NCBI GenBank assembly: GCA_943737045.1
Contig: CALSFV010000218.1
Location: 248,001-312,000, forward strand
Source of the DNA: Parapristionchus giblindavisi
Lineage: Eukaryota; Nematoda; Chromadorea; Rhabditida; Diplogasteridae
Direction of reading: 5' to 3'
Length of the DNA: 64,000 nucleotides
Notes under the pieces: generated by a model
The model's input: only the letters and a program-made list of their open reading frames with translations
What the model was told of the DNA's origin: nothing
Database searches by the model: none
In this document: positions 1 to 13,161 of the stretch, piece after piece
Position numbering within the stretch: the stretch's first letter is position 1
Layout of the letters: every line of letters starts with the position of its first letter
Made by a program: the position numbers and the translations under genes

Positions 1-321
1 TATGAAAATGAAAATGAAACCTATCGTGTCATATACCAAATGAAAGAGCGAAAAATTCTGAATAAGATAGACTATTTCAAAGTGGTCAGTACCCCCATTA
101 TGTAAATTTATCTTTCAATACTCTCTGTTTTTGGTACAAAATAATTCGTTACAAGTCTAATTGTAAATGATACTTATCGAGTAATATACTATGTGAAAGA
201 GGAAAAAATTCTGAATGAGGCACACTTCAGGTCATGTCGAGCTGTAATATTTTACTGCTGCTATAATGACCGAAGTACAAAAGTAGCTTTTACTCTGATA
301 TGATCAAGATAAATTGAGAAA
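1..321. repeat. Reference satellite monomer with two diverged halves
   Basis: First complete monomer, used here as the phase reference. It contains two related segments. Positions 22-66 (tatcgtgtcatatacc, then tgaaagagcgaaaaattctgaat) align without gaps to positions 175-219 (tatcgagtaatatact, then tgaaagaggaaaaaattctgaat) at an offset of 153 bp. Weaker matches continue: ggtca at 84 and 230, tgtaa at 101 and 243, gtacaaaa at 134 and 275. The unit therefore looks like an ancient dimer of halves of about 153 and 168 bp that now evolves as one 321-bp unit. This monomer carries the cccccattatg, taaatg, gaggcacac, tcgag and aaattgag variants. Confidence 0.85.
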
Positions 322-2247
322 TATGAAAATGAAAGTGAAACCTATCGTGTCATATACCAAATGAAAGAGCGAAAAATTCTGAATAAGATAGACTATTTCA
401 AAGTGGTCAGTACGGACAATATGTAAATTTATCTTTCAATACTCTCTGTTTTTGGTACAAAATAATTCGTTACAAGTCTAATTGTCAATGATACTTATCG
501 AGTAATATACTATGTGAAAGAGGAAAAAATTCTGAATGAGACACACTTCAGGTCATGTCGAGCTGTAATATTTTACTGCTGCTATAATGACCGAAGTACA
601 AAAGTAGCTTTTACTCTGATATGATCAAGATAACTTGAGAAATATGAAAATGAAAACGAAACCTATCGTGTCATATACCAAATGAAAGAGCGAAAAATTC
701 TGAATAAGATAGACTATTTCAAAGTGGTCAGTACCCCCATTATGTAAATTTATCTTTCAATACTCTCTGTTTTTGGTACAAAATAATTCGTTACAAGTCT
801 AATTGTCAATGATACTTATCGAGTAATATACTATGTGAAAGAGGAAAAAATTCTGAATGAGACACACTTCAGGTCATGTTGAGCTGTAATATTTTACTGC
901 TGCTATAATGACCGAAGTACAAAAGTAGCTTTTACTCTGATATGATCAAGATAACTTGAGAAATATGAAAATGAAAATGAAACCTATCGTGTCATATACC
1001 AAATGAAAGAGCGAAAAATTCTGAATAAGATAGACTATTTCAAAGTGGTCAGTACGGACAATATGTAAATATATCTTTCAATACTCTCTGTTTTTGGTAC
1101 AAAATAATTCGTTACAAGTCTAATTGTCAATGATACTTATCGAGTAATATACTATGTGAAAGAGGAAAAAATTCTGAATGAGATACACTTCAGGTCATGT
1201 TGAGCTGTAATATTTTACTGCTGCTATAATGACCGAAGTACAAAAGTAGCTTTTACTCTGATATGATCAAGATAACTTGAGAAATATGAAAATGAAAATG
1301 AAACCTATCGTGTCATATACCAAATGAAAGAGCGAAAAATTCTGAATAAGATAGACTATTTCAAAGTGGTCAGTACGGACAATATGTAAATTTATCTTTC
1401 AATACTCTCTGTTTTTGGTACAAAATAATTCGTTACAAGTCTAATTGTCAATGATACTTATCGAGTAATATACTATGTGAAAGAGGAAAAAATTCTGAAT
1501 GAGATACACTTCAGGTCATGTTGAGCTGTAATATTTTACTGCTGCTATAATGACCGAAGTACAAAAGTAGCTTTTACTCTGATATGATCAAGATAACTTG
1601 AGAAATATGAAAATGAAAATGAAACCTATCGTGTCATATACCAAATGAAAGAGCGAAAAATTCTGAATAAGATAGACTATTTCAAAGTGGTCAGTACGGA
1701 CAATATGTAAATTTATCTTTCAATACTCTCTGTTTTTGGTACAAAATAATTCGTTACAAGTCTAATTGTCAATGATACTTATCGAGTAATATACTATGTG
1801 AAAGAGGAAAAAATTCTGAATGAGATACACTTCAGGTCATGTTGAGCTGTAATATTTTACTGCTGCTATAATGACCGAAGTACAAAAGTAGCTTTTACTC
1901 TGATATGATCAAGATAACTTGAGAAATATGAAAATGAAAATGAAACCTATCGTGTCATATACCAAATGAAAGAGCGAAAAATTCTGAATAAGATAGACTA
2001 TTTCAAAGTGGTCAGTACTTACAATATGTAAATTTATCTTTCAATACTCTCTGTTTTTGGTACAAAATAATTCGTTACAAGTCTAATTGTCAATGATACT
2101 TATCGAGTAATATACTATGTGAAAGAGGAAAAAATTCTGAATGAGACACACTTCAGGTCATGTCGAGCTGTAATATTTTACTGCTGCTATAATGACCGAA
2201 GTACAAAAGTAGCTTTTACTCTGATATGATCAAGATAACTTGAGAAA
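1..2247. repeat. Higher-order repeat, 7 monomers, copy 1
   Basis: Seven consecutive monomers (starts 1, 322, 643, 964, 1285, 1606, 1927) form an ordered set. They are recognised by cccccattatg/gaggcacac in unit 1, aaagtgaaacc in unit 2, aaacgaaacc in unit 3, atatatcttt in unit 4, two further gagatacac units, and cttacaatatg in unit 7. The same order restarts at 2248, which defines a 2247-bp higher-order unit. Confidence 0.85.
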
Positions 2248-4173
2248 TATGAAAATGAAAATGAAACCTATCGTGTCATATACCAAATGAAAGAGCGAAA
2301 AATTCTGAATAAGATAGACTATTTCAAAGTGGTCAGTACCCCCATTATGTAAATTTATCTTTCAATACTCTCTGTTTTTGGTACAAAATAATTCGTTACA
2401 AGTCTAATTGTAAATGATACTTATCGAGTAATATACTATGTGAAAGAGGAAAAAATTCTGAATGAGGCACACTTCAGGTCATGTCGAGCTGTAATATTTT
2501 ACTGCTGCTATAATGACCGAAGTACAAAAGTAGCTTTTACTCTGATATGATCAAGATAAATTGAGAAATATGAAAATGAAAGTGAAACCTATCGTGTCAT
2601 ATACCAAATGAAAGAGCGAAAAATTCTGAATAAGATAGACTATTTCAAAGTGGTCAGTACGGACAATATGTAAATTTATCTTTCAATACTCTCTGTTTTT
2701 GGTACAAAATAATTCGTTACAAGTCTAATTGTCAATGATACTTATCGAGTAATATACTATGTGAAAGAGGAAAAAATTCTGAATGAGACACACTTCAGGT
2801 CATGTCGAGCTGTAATATTTTACTGCTGCTATAATGACCGAAGTACAAAAGTAGCTTTTACTCTGATATGATCAAGATAACTTGAGAAATATGAAAATGA
2901 AAACGAAACCTATCGTGTCATATACCAAATGAAAGAGCGAAAAATTCTGAATAAGATAGACTATTTCAAAGTGGTCAGTACCCCCATTATGTAAATTTAT
3001 CTTTCAATACTCTCTGTTTTTGGTACAAAATAATTCGTTACAAGTCTAATTGTCAATGATACTTATCGAGTAATATACTATGTGAAAGAGGAAAAAATTC
3101 TGAATGAGACACACTTCAGGTCATGTTGAGCTGTAATATTTTACTGCTGCTATAATGACCGAAGTACAAAAGTAGCTTTTACTCTGATATGATCAAGATA
3201 ACTTGAGAAATATGAAAATGAAAATGAAACCTATCGTGTCATATACCAAATGAAAGAGCGAAAAATTCTGAATAAGATAGACTATTTCAAAGTGGTCAGT
3301 ACGGACAATATGTAAATATATCTTTCAATACTCTCTGTTTTTGGTACAAAATAATTCGTTACAAGTCTAATTGTCAATGATACTTATCGAGTAATATACT
3401 ATGTGAAAGAGGAAAAAATTCTGAATGAGATACACTTCAGGTCATGTTGAGCTGTAATATTTTACTGCTGCTATAATGACCGAAGTACAAAAGTAGCTTT
3501 TACTCTGATATGATCAAGATAACTTGAGAAATATGAAAATGAAAATGAAACCTATCGTGTCATATACCAAATGAAAGAGCGAAAAATTCTGAATAAGATA
3601 GACTATTTCAAAGTGGTCAGTACGGACAATATGTAAATTTATCTTTCAATACTCTCTGTTTTTGGTACAAAATAATTCGTTACAAGTCTAATTGTCAATG
3701 ATACTTATCGAGTAATATACTATGTGAAAGAGGAAAAAATTCTGAATGAGATACACTTCAGGTCATGTTGAGCTGTAATATTTTACTGCTGCTATAATGA
3801 CCGAAGTACAAAAGTAGCTTTTACTCTGATATGATCAAGATAACTTGAGAAATATGAAAATGAAAATGAAACCTATCGTGTCATATACCAAATGAAAGAG
3901 CGAAAAATTCTGAATAAGATAGACTATTTCAAAGTGGTCAGTACTTACAATATGTAAATTTATCTTTCAATACTCTCTGTTTTTGGTACAAAATAATTCG
4001 TTACAAGTCTAATTGTCAATGATACTTATCGAGTAATATACTATGTGAAAGAGGAAAAAATTCTGAATGAGACACACTTCAGGTCATGTCGAGCTGTAAT
4101 ATTTTACTGCTGCTATAATGACCGAAGTACAAAAGTAGCTTTTACTCTGATATGATCAAGATAACTTGAGAAA
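2248..4173. repeat. Higher-order repeat, 6-monomer deletion form, copy 2
   Basis: Repeats the order of 1-2247, including the private aaagtgaaacc, aaacgaaacc and atatatcttt marks, but has only two cggacaatatg/gagatacac units where copy 1 has three. The length is 1926 bp (6 x 321). A whole monomer lost in register is the pattern expected of unequal crossing-over. A third, incomplete copy begins at 4174 (units at 4174 and 4495) before the order changes. Confidence 0.8.
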
Positions 4174-7100
4174 TATGAAAATGAAAATGAAACCTATCGT
4201 GTCATATACCAAATGAAAGAGCGAAAAATTCTGAATAAGATAGACTATTTCAAAGTGGTCAGTACCCCCATTATGTAAATTTATCTTTCAATACTCTCTG
4301 TTTTTGGTACAAAATAATTCGTTACAAGTCTAATTGTAAATGATACTTATCGAGTAATATACTATGTGAAAGAGGAAAAAATTCTGAATGAGGCACACTT
4401 CAGGTCATGTCGAGCTGTAATATTTTACTGCTGCTATAATGACCGAAGTACAAAAGTAGCTTTTACTCTGATATGATCAAGATAAATTGAGAAATATGAA
4501 AATGAAAGTGAAACCTATCGTGTCATATACCAAATGAAAGAGCGAAAAATTCTGAATAAGATAGACTATTTCAAAGTGGTCAGTACGGACAATATGTAAA
4601 TTTATCTTTCAATACTCTCTGTTTTTGGTACAAAATAATTCGTTACAAGTCTAATTGTCAATGATACTTATCGAGTAATATACTATGTGAAAGAGGAAAA
4701 AATTCTGAATGAGACACACTTCAGGTCATGTCGAGCTGTAATATTTTACTGCTGCTATAATGACCGAAGTACAAAAGTAGCTTTTACTCTGATATGATCA
4801 AGATAACTTGAGAAATATGAAAATGAAAATGAAACCTATCGTGTCATATACCAAATGAAAGAGCGAAAAATTCTGAATAAGATAGACTATTTCAAAGTGG
4901 TCAGTACCCCCATTATGTAAATTTATCTTTCAATACTCTCTGTTTTTGGTACAAAATAATTCGTTACAAGTCTAATTGTAAATGATACTTATCGAGTAAT
5001 ATACTATGTGAAAGAGGAAAAAATTCTGAATGAGGCACACTTCAGGTCATGTCGAGCTGTAATATTTTACTGCTGCTATAATGACCGAAGTACAAAAGTA
5101 GCTTTTACTCTGATATGATCAAGATAAATTGAGAAATATGAAAATGAAAATGAAACCTATCGTGTCATATACCAAATGAAAGAGCGAAAAATTCTGAATA
5201 AGATAGACTATTTCAAAGTGGTCAGTACGGACAATATGTAAATTTATCTTTCAATACTCTCTGTTTTTGGTACAAAATAATTCGTTACAAGTGTAATTGT
5301 AAATGATACTTATCGAGTAATATACTATGTGAAAGAGGAAAAAATTCTGAATGAGGCACACTTCAGGTCATGTCGAGCTGTAATATTTTACTGCTGCTAT
5401 AATGACCGAAGTACAAAAGTAGCTTTTACTCTGATATGATCAAGATAAATTGAGAAATATGAAAATGAAAATGAAACCTATCGTGTCATATACCAAATGA
5501 AAGAGCGAAAAATTCTGAATAAGATAGACTATTTCAAAGTGGTCAGTACGGACAATATGTAAATTTATCTTTCAATACTCTCTGTTTTTGGTACAAAATA
5601 ATTCGTTACAAGTCTAATTGTCAATGATACTTATCGAGTAATATACTATGTGAAAGAGGAAAAAATTCTGAATGAGACACACTTCAGGTCATGTTGAGCT
5701 GTAATATTTTACTGCTGCTATAATGACCGAAGTACAAAAGTAGCTTTTACTCTGATATGATCAAGATAACTTGAGAAATATGAAAATGAAAATGAAACCT
5801 ATCGTGTCATATACCAAATGAAAGAGCGAAAAATTCTGAATAAGATAGACTATTTCAAAGTGGTCAGTACTTACAATATGTAAATTTATCTTTCAATACT
5901 CTCTGTTTTTGGTACAAAATAATTCGTTACAAGTCTAATTGTCAATGATACTTATCGAGTAATATACTATGTGAAAGAGGAAAAAATTCTGAATGAGACA
6001 CACTTCAGGTCATGTCGAGCTGTAATATTTTACTGCTGCTATAATGACCGAAGTACAAAAGTAGCTTTTACTCTGATATGATCAAGATAACTTGAGAAAT
6101 ATGAAAATGAAAATGAAACCTATCGTGTCATATACCAAATGAAAGAGCGAAAAATTCTGAATAAGATAGACTATTTCAAAGTGGTCAGTACCCCCATTAT
6201 GTAAATTTATCTTTCAATACTCTCTGTTTTTGGTACAAAATAATTCGTTACAAGTATAATTGTCAATGATACTTATCGAGTAATATACTATGTGAAAGAG
6301 GAATAAATTCTGAATGAGATACACTTCAGGTCATGTTGAGCTGTAATATTTTACTGCTGCTATAATGACCGAAGTACAAAAGTAGCTTTTACTCTGATAT
6401 GATCAAGATAACTTGAGAAATATGAAAATGAAAATGAAACCTATCGTGTCATATACCAAATGAAAGAGCGAAAAATTCTGAATAAGATAGACTATTTCAA
6501 AGTGGTCAGTACGGACAATATGTAAATTTATCTTTCAATACTCTCTGTTTTTGGTACAAAATAATTCGTTACAAGTCTAATTGTCAATGATACTTATCGA
6601 GTAATATACTATGTGAAAGAGGAAAAAATTCTGAATGAGACACACTTCAGGTCATGTCGAGCTGTAATATTTTACTGCTGCTATAATGACCGAAGTACAA
6701 AAGTAGCTTTTACTCTGATATGATCAAGATAACTTGAGAAATATGAAAATGAAAATGAAACCTATCGTGTCATATACCAAATGAAAGAGCGAAAAATTCT
6801 GAATAAGATAGACTATTTCAAAGTGGTCAGTACCCCCATTATGTAAATTTATCTTTCAATACTCTCTGTTTTTGGTACAAAATAATTCGTTACAAGTCTA
6901 ATTGTAAATGATACTTATCGAGTAATATACTATGTGAAAGAGGAAAAAATTCTGAATGAGGCACACTTCAGGTCATGTCGAGCTGTAATATTTTACTGCT
7001 GCTATAATGACCGAAGTACAAAAGTAGCTTTTACTCTGATATGATCAAGATAAATTGAGAAATATGAAAATGAAAATGAAACCTATCGTGTCATATACCA

Positions 7101-8667
7101 AATGAAAGAGCGAAAAATTCTGAATAAGATAGACTATTTCAAAGTGGTCAGTACGGACAATATGTAAATTTATCTTTCAATACTCTCTGTTTTTGGTACA
7201 AAATAATTCGTTACAAGTGTAATTGTAAATGATACTTATCGAGTAATATACTATGTGAAAGAGGAAAAAATTCTGAATGAGGCACACTTCAGGTCATGTC
7301 GAGCTGTAATATTTTACTGCTGCTATAATGACCGAAGTACAAAAGTAGCTTTTACTCTGATATGATCAAGATAAATTGAGAAATATGAAAATGAAAATGA
7401 AACCTATCGTGTCATATACCAAATGAAAGAGCGAAAAATTCTGAATAAGATAGACTATTTCAAAGTGGTCAGTACCCCCATTATGTAAATTTATCTTTCA
7501 ATACTCTCTGTTTTTGGTACAAAATAATTCGTTACAAGTCTAATTGTCAATGATACTTATCGAGTAATATACTATGTGAAAGAGGAAAAAATTCTGAATG
7601 AGACACACTTCAGGTCATGTTGAGCTGTAATATTTTACTGCTGCTATAATGACCGAAGTACAAAAGTAGCTTTTACTCTGATATGATCAAGATAACTTGA
7701 GAAATATGAAAATGAAAATGAAACCTATCGTGTCATATACCAAATGAAAGAGCGAAAAATTCTGAATAAGATAGACTATTTCAAAGTGGTCAGTACTTAC
7801 AATATGTAAATTTATCTTTCAATACTCTCTGTTTTTGGTACAAAATAATTCGTTACAAGTTTAATTGTCAATGATACTTATCGAGTAATATACTATGTGA
7901 AAGAGGAAAAAATTCTGAATGAGACACACTTCAGGTCATGTCGAGCTGTAATATTTTACTGCTGCTATAATGACCGAAGTACAAAAGTAGCTTTTACTCT
8001 GATATGATCAACATAACTTGAGAAATATGAAAATGAAAATGAAACCTATCGTGTCATATACCAAATGAAAGAGCGAAAAATTCTGAATAAGATAGACTAT
8101 TTCAAAGTGGTCAGTACGGACAATATGTAAATTTATCTTTCAATACTCTCTGTTTTTGGTACAAAATAATTCGTTACAAGTCTAATTGTAAATGATACTT
8201 ATCGAGTAATATACTATGTGAAAGAGGAAAAAATTCTGAATGAGACACACTTCAGGTCATGTCGAGCTGTAATATTTTACTGCTGCTATAATGACCGAAG
8301 TACAAAAGTAGCTTTTACTCTGATATGATCAAGATAACTTGAGAAATATGAAAATGAAAATGAAACCTATCGTGTCATATACCAAATGAAAGAGCGAAAA
8401 ATTCTGAATAAGATAGACTATTTCAAAGTGGTCAGTACGGACAATATGTAAATTTATCTTTCAATACTCTCTGTTTTTGGTACAAAATAATTCGTTACAA
8501 GTCTAATTGTCAATGATACTTATCGAGTAATATACTATGTGAAAGAGGAAAAAATTCTGAATGAGATACACTTCAGGTCATGTTGAGCTGTAATATTTTA
8601 CTGCTGCTATAATGACCGAAGTACAAAAGTAGCTTTTACTCTGATATGATCAAGATAACTTGAGAAA

Positions 8668-11600
8668 TATGAAAATGAAAATGAAACCTATCGTGTCATA
8701 TACCAAATGAAAGAGCGAAAAATTCTGAATAAGATAGACTATTTCAAAGTGGTCAGTACCCCCATTATGTAAATTTATCTTTCAATACTCTCTGTTTTTG
8801 GTACAAAATAATTCGTTACAAGTCTAATTGTCAATGATACTTATCGAGTAATATACTATGTGAAAGAGGAAAAAATTCTGAATGAGACACACTTCAGGTC
8901 ATGTTGAGCTGTAATATTTTACTGCTGCTATAATGACCGAAGTACAAAAGTAGCTTTTACTCTGATATGATCAAGATAACTTGAGAAATATGAAAATGAA
9001 AATGAAACCTATCGTGTCATATACCAAATGAAAGAGCGAAAAATTCTGAATAAGATAGACTATTTCAAAGTGGTCAGTACCCCCATTATGTAAATTTATC
9101 TTTCAATACTCTCTGTTTTTGGTACAAAATAATTCGTTACAAGTCTAATTGTCAATGATACTTATCGAGTAATATACTATGTGAAAGAGGAAAAAATTCT
9201 GAATGAGACACACTTCAGGTCATGTTGAGCTGTAATATTTTACTGCTGCTATAATGACCGAAGTACAAAAGTAGCTTTTACTCTGATATGATCAAGATAA
9301 CTTGAGAAATATGAAAATGAAAATGAAACCTATCGTGTCATATACCAAATGAAAGAGCGAAAAATTCTGAATAAGATAGACTATTTCAAAGTGGTCAGTA
9401 CGGACAATATGTAAATTTATCTTTCAATACTCTCTGTTTTTGGTACAAAATAATTCGTTACAAGTCTAATTGTAAATGATACTTATCGAGTAATATACTA
9501 TGTGAAAGAGGAAAAAATTCTGAATGAGACACACTTCAGGTCATGTCGAGCTGTAATATTTTACTGCTGCTATAATGACCGAAGTACAAAAGTAGCTTTT
9601 ACTCTGATATGATCAAGATAACTTGAGAAATATGAAAATGAAAATGAAACCTATCGTGTCATATACCAAATGAAAGAGCGAAAAATTCTGAATAAGATAG
9701 ACTATTTCAAAGTGGTCAGTACGGACAATATGTAAATTTATCTTTCAATACTCTCTGTTTTTGGTACAAAATAATTCGTTACAAGTCTAATTGTCAATGA
9801 TACTTATCGAGTAATATACTATGTGAAAGAGGAAAAAATTCTGAATGAGATACACTTCAGGTCATGTTGAGCTGTAATATTTTACTGCTGCTATAATGAC
9901 CGAAGTACAAAAGTAGCTTTTACTCTGATATGATCAAGATAACTTGAGAAATATGAAAATGAAAATGAAACCTATCGTGTCATATACCAAATGAAAGAGC
10001 GAAAAATTCTGAATAAGATAGACTATTTCAAAGTGGTCAGTACCCCCATTATGTAAATTTATCTTTCAATACTCTCTGTTTTTGGTACAAAATAATTCGT
10101 TACAAGTCTAATTGTAAATGATACTTATCGAGTAATATACTATGTGAAAGAGGAAAAAATTCTGAATGAGGCACACTTCAGGTCATGTCGAGCTGTAATA
10201 TTTTACTGCTGCTATAATGACCGAAGTACAAAAGTAGCTTTTACTCTGATATGATCAAGATAAATTGAGAAATATGAAAATGAAAATGAAACCTATCGTG
10301 TCATATACCAAATGAAAGAGCGAAAAATTCTGAATAAGATAGACTATTTCAAAGTGGTCAGTACCCCCATTATGTAAATTTATCTTTCAATACTCTCTGT
10401 TTTTGGTACAAAATAATTCGTTACAAGTCTAATTGTCAATGATACTTATCGAGTAATATACTATGTGAAAGAGGAAAAAATTCTGAATGAGACACACTTC
10501 AGGTCATGTTGAGCTGTAATATTTTACTGCTGCTATAATGACCGAAGTACAAAAGTAGCTTTTACTCTGATATGATCAAGATAACTTGAGAAATATGAAA
10601 ATGAAAATGAAACCTATCGTGTCATATACCAAATGAAAGAGCGAAAAATTCTGAATAAGATAGACTATTTCAAAGTGGTCAGTACGGACAATATGTAAAT
10701 TTATCTTTCAATACTCTCTGTTTTTGGTACAAAATAATTCGTTACAAGTCTAATTGTCAATGATACTTATCGAGTAATATACTATGTGAAAGAGGAAAAA
10801 ATTCTGAATGAGATACACTTCAGGTCATGTTGAGCTGTAATATTTTACTGCTGCTATAATGACCGAAGTACAAAAGTAGCTTTTACTCTGATATGATCAA
10901 GATAACTTGAGAAATATGAAAATGAAAATGAAACCTATCGTGTCATATACCAAATGAAAGAGCGAAAAATTCTGAATAAGATAGACTATTTCAAAGTGGT
11001 CAGTACCCCCATTATGTAAATTTATCTTTCAATACTCTCTGTTTTTGGTACAAAATAATTCGTTACAAGTCTAATTGTCAATGATACTTATCGAGTAATA
11101 TACTATGTGAAAGAGGAAAAAATTCTGAATGAGACACACTTCAGGTCATGTTGAGCTGTAATATTTTACTGCTGCTATAATGACCGAAGTACAAAAGTAG
11201 CTTTTACTCTGATATGATCAAGATAACTTGAGAAATATGAAAATGAAAATGAAACCTATCGTGTCATATACCAAATGAAAGAGCGAAAAATTCTGAATAA
11301 GATAGACTATTTCAAAGTGGTCAGTACCCCCATTATGTAAATTTATCTTTCAATACTCTCTGTTTTTGGTACAAAATAATTCGTTACAAGTCTAATTGTC
11401 AATGATACTTATCGAGTAATATACTATGTGAAAGAGGAAAAAATTCTGAATGAGACACACTTCAGGTCATGTTGAGCTGTAATATTTTACTGCTGCTATA
11501 ATGACCGAAGTACAAAAGTAGCTTTTACTCTGATATGATCAAGATAACTTGAGAAATATGAAAATGAAAATGAAACCTATCGTGTCATATACCAAATGAA

Positions 11601-13161
11601 AGAGCGAAAAATTCTGAATAAGATAGACTATTTCAAAGTGGTCAGTACGGACAATATGTAAATTTATCTTTCAATACTCTCTGTTTTTGGTACAAAATAA
11701 TTCGTTACAAGTCTAATTGTAAATGATACTTATCGAGTAATATACTATGTGAAAGAGGAAAAAATTCTGAATGAGACACACTTCAGGTCATGTCGAGCTG
11801 TAATATTTTACTGCTGCTATAATGACCGAAGTACAAAAGTAGCTTTTACTCTGATATGATCAAGATAACTTGAGAAATATGAAAATGAAAATGAAACCTA
11901 TCGTGTCATATACCAAATGAAAGAGCGAAAAATTCTGAATAAGATAGACTATTTCAAAGTGGTCAGTACGGACAATATGTAAATTTATCTTTCAATACTC
12001 TCTGTTTTTGGTACAAAATAATTCGTTACAAGTCTAATTGTCAATGATACTTATCGAGTAATATACTATGTGAAAGAGGAAAAAATTCTGAATGAGATAC
12101 ACTTCAGGTCATGTTGAGCTGTAATATTTTACTGCTGCTATAATGACCGAAGTACAAAAGTAGCTTTTACTCTGATATGATCAAGATAACTTGAGAAATA
12201 TGAAAATGAAAATGAAACCTATCGTGTCATATACCAAATGAAAGAGCGAAAAATTCTGAATAAGATAGACTATTTCAAAGTGGTCAGTACCCCCATTATG
12301 TAAATTTATCTTTCAATACTCTCTGTTTTTGGTACAAAATAATTCGTTACAAGTCTAATTGTAAATGATACTTATCGAGTAATATACTATGTGAAAGAGG
12401 AAAAAATTCTGAATGAGGCACACTTCAGGTCATGTCGAGCTGTAATATTTTACTGCTGCTATAATGACCGAAGTACAAAAGTAGCTTTTACTCTGATATG
12501 ATCAAGATAAATTGAGAAATATGAAAATGAAAATGAAACCTATCGTGTCATATACCAAATGAAAGAGCGAAAAATTCTGAATAAGATAGACTATTTCAAA
12601 GTGGTCAGTACCCCCATTATGTAAATTTATCTTTCAATACTCTCTGTTTTTGGTACAAAATAATTCGTTACAAGTCTAATTGTCAATGATACTTATCGAG
12701 TAATATACTATGTGAAAGAGGAAAAAATTCTGAATGAGACACACTTCAGGTCATGTTGAGCTGTAATATTTTACTGCTGCTATAATGACCGAAGTACAAA
12801 AGTAGCTTTTACTCTGATATGATCAAGATAACTTGAGAAATATGAAAATGAAAATGAAACCTATCGTGTCATATACCAAATGAAAGAGCGAAAAATTCTG
12901 AATAAGATAGACTATTTCAAAGTGGTCAGTACGGACAATATGTAAATTTATCTTTCAATACTCTCTGTTTTTGGTACAAAATAATTCGTTACAAGTCTAA
13001 TTGTCAATGATACTTATCGAGTAATATACTATGTGAAAGAGGAAAAAATTCTGAATGAGACACACTTCAGGTCATGTTGAGCTGTAATATTTTACTGCTG
13101 CTATAATGACCGAAGTACAAAAGTAGCTTTTACTCTGATATGATCAAGATAACTTGAGAAA
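8668..13161. repeat. Two tandem copies of a 7-monomer pattern (2247 bp each)
   Basis: Monomers 28-34 (8668-10914) and 35-41 (10915-13161) have the same order of diagnostic variants: two cccccattatg/ttgag units, then cggacaatatg/taaatg, cggacaatatg/gagatacac, cccccattatg/gaggcacac/aaattgag, cccccattatg/ttgag and a cggacaatatg unit. The last unit differs between copies (gagatacac in the first, gagacacac in the second), so the match is 6 of 7 units plus part of the last. Confidence 0.65.
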
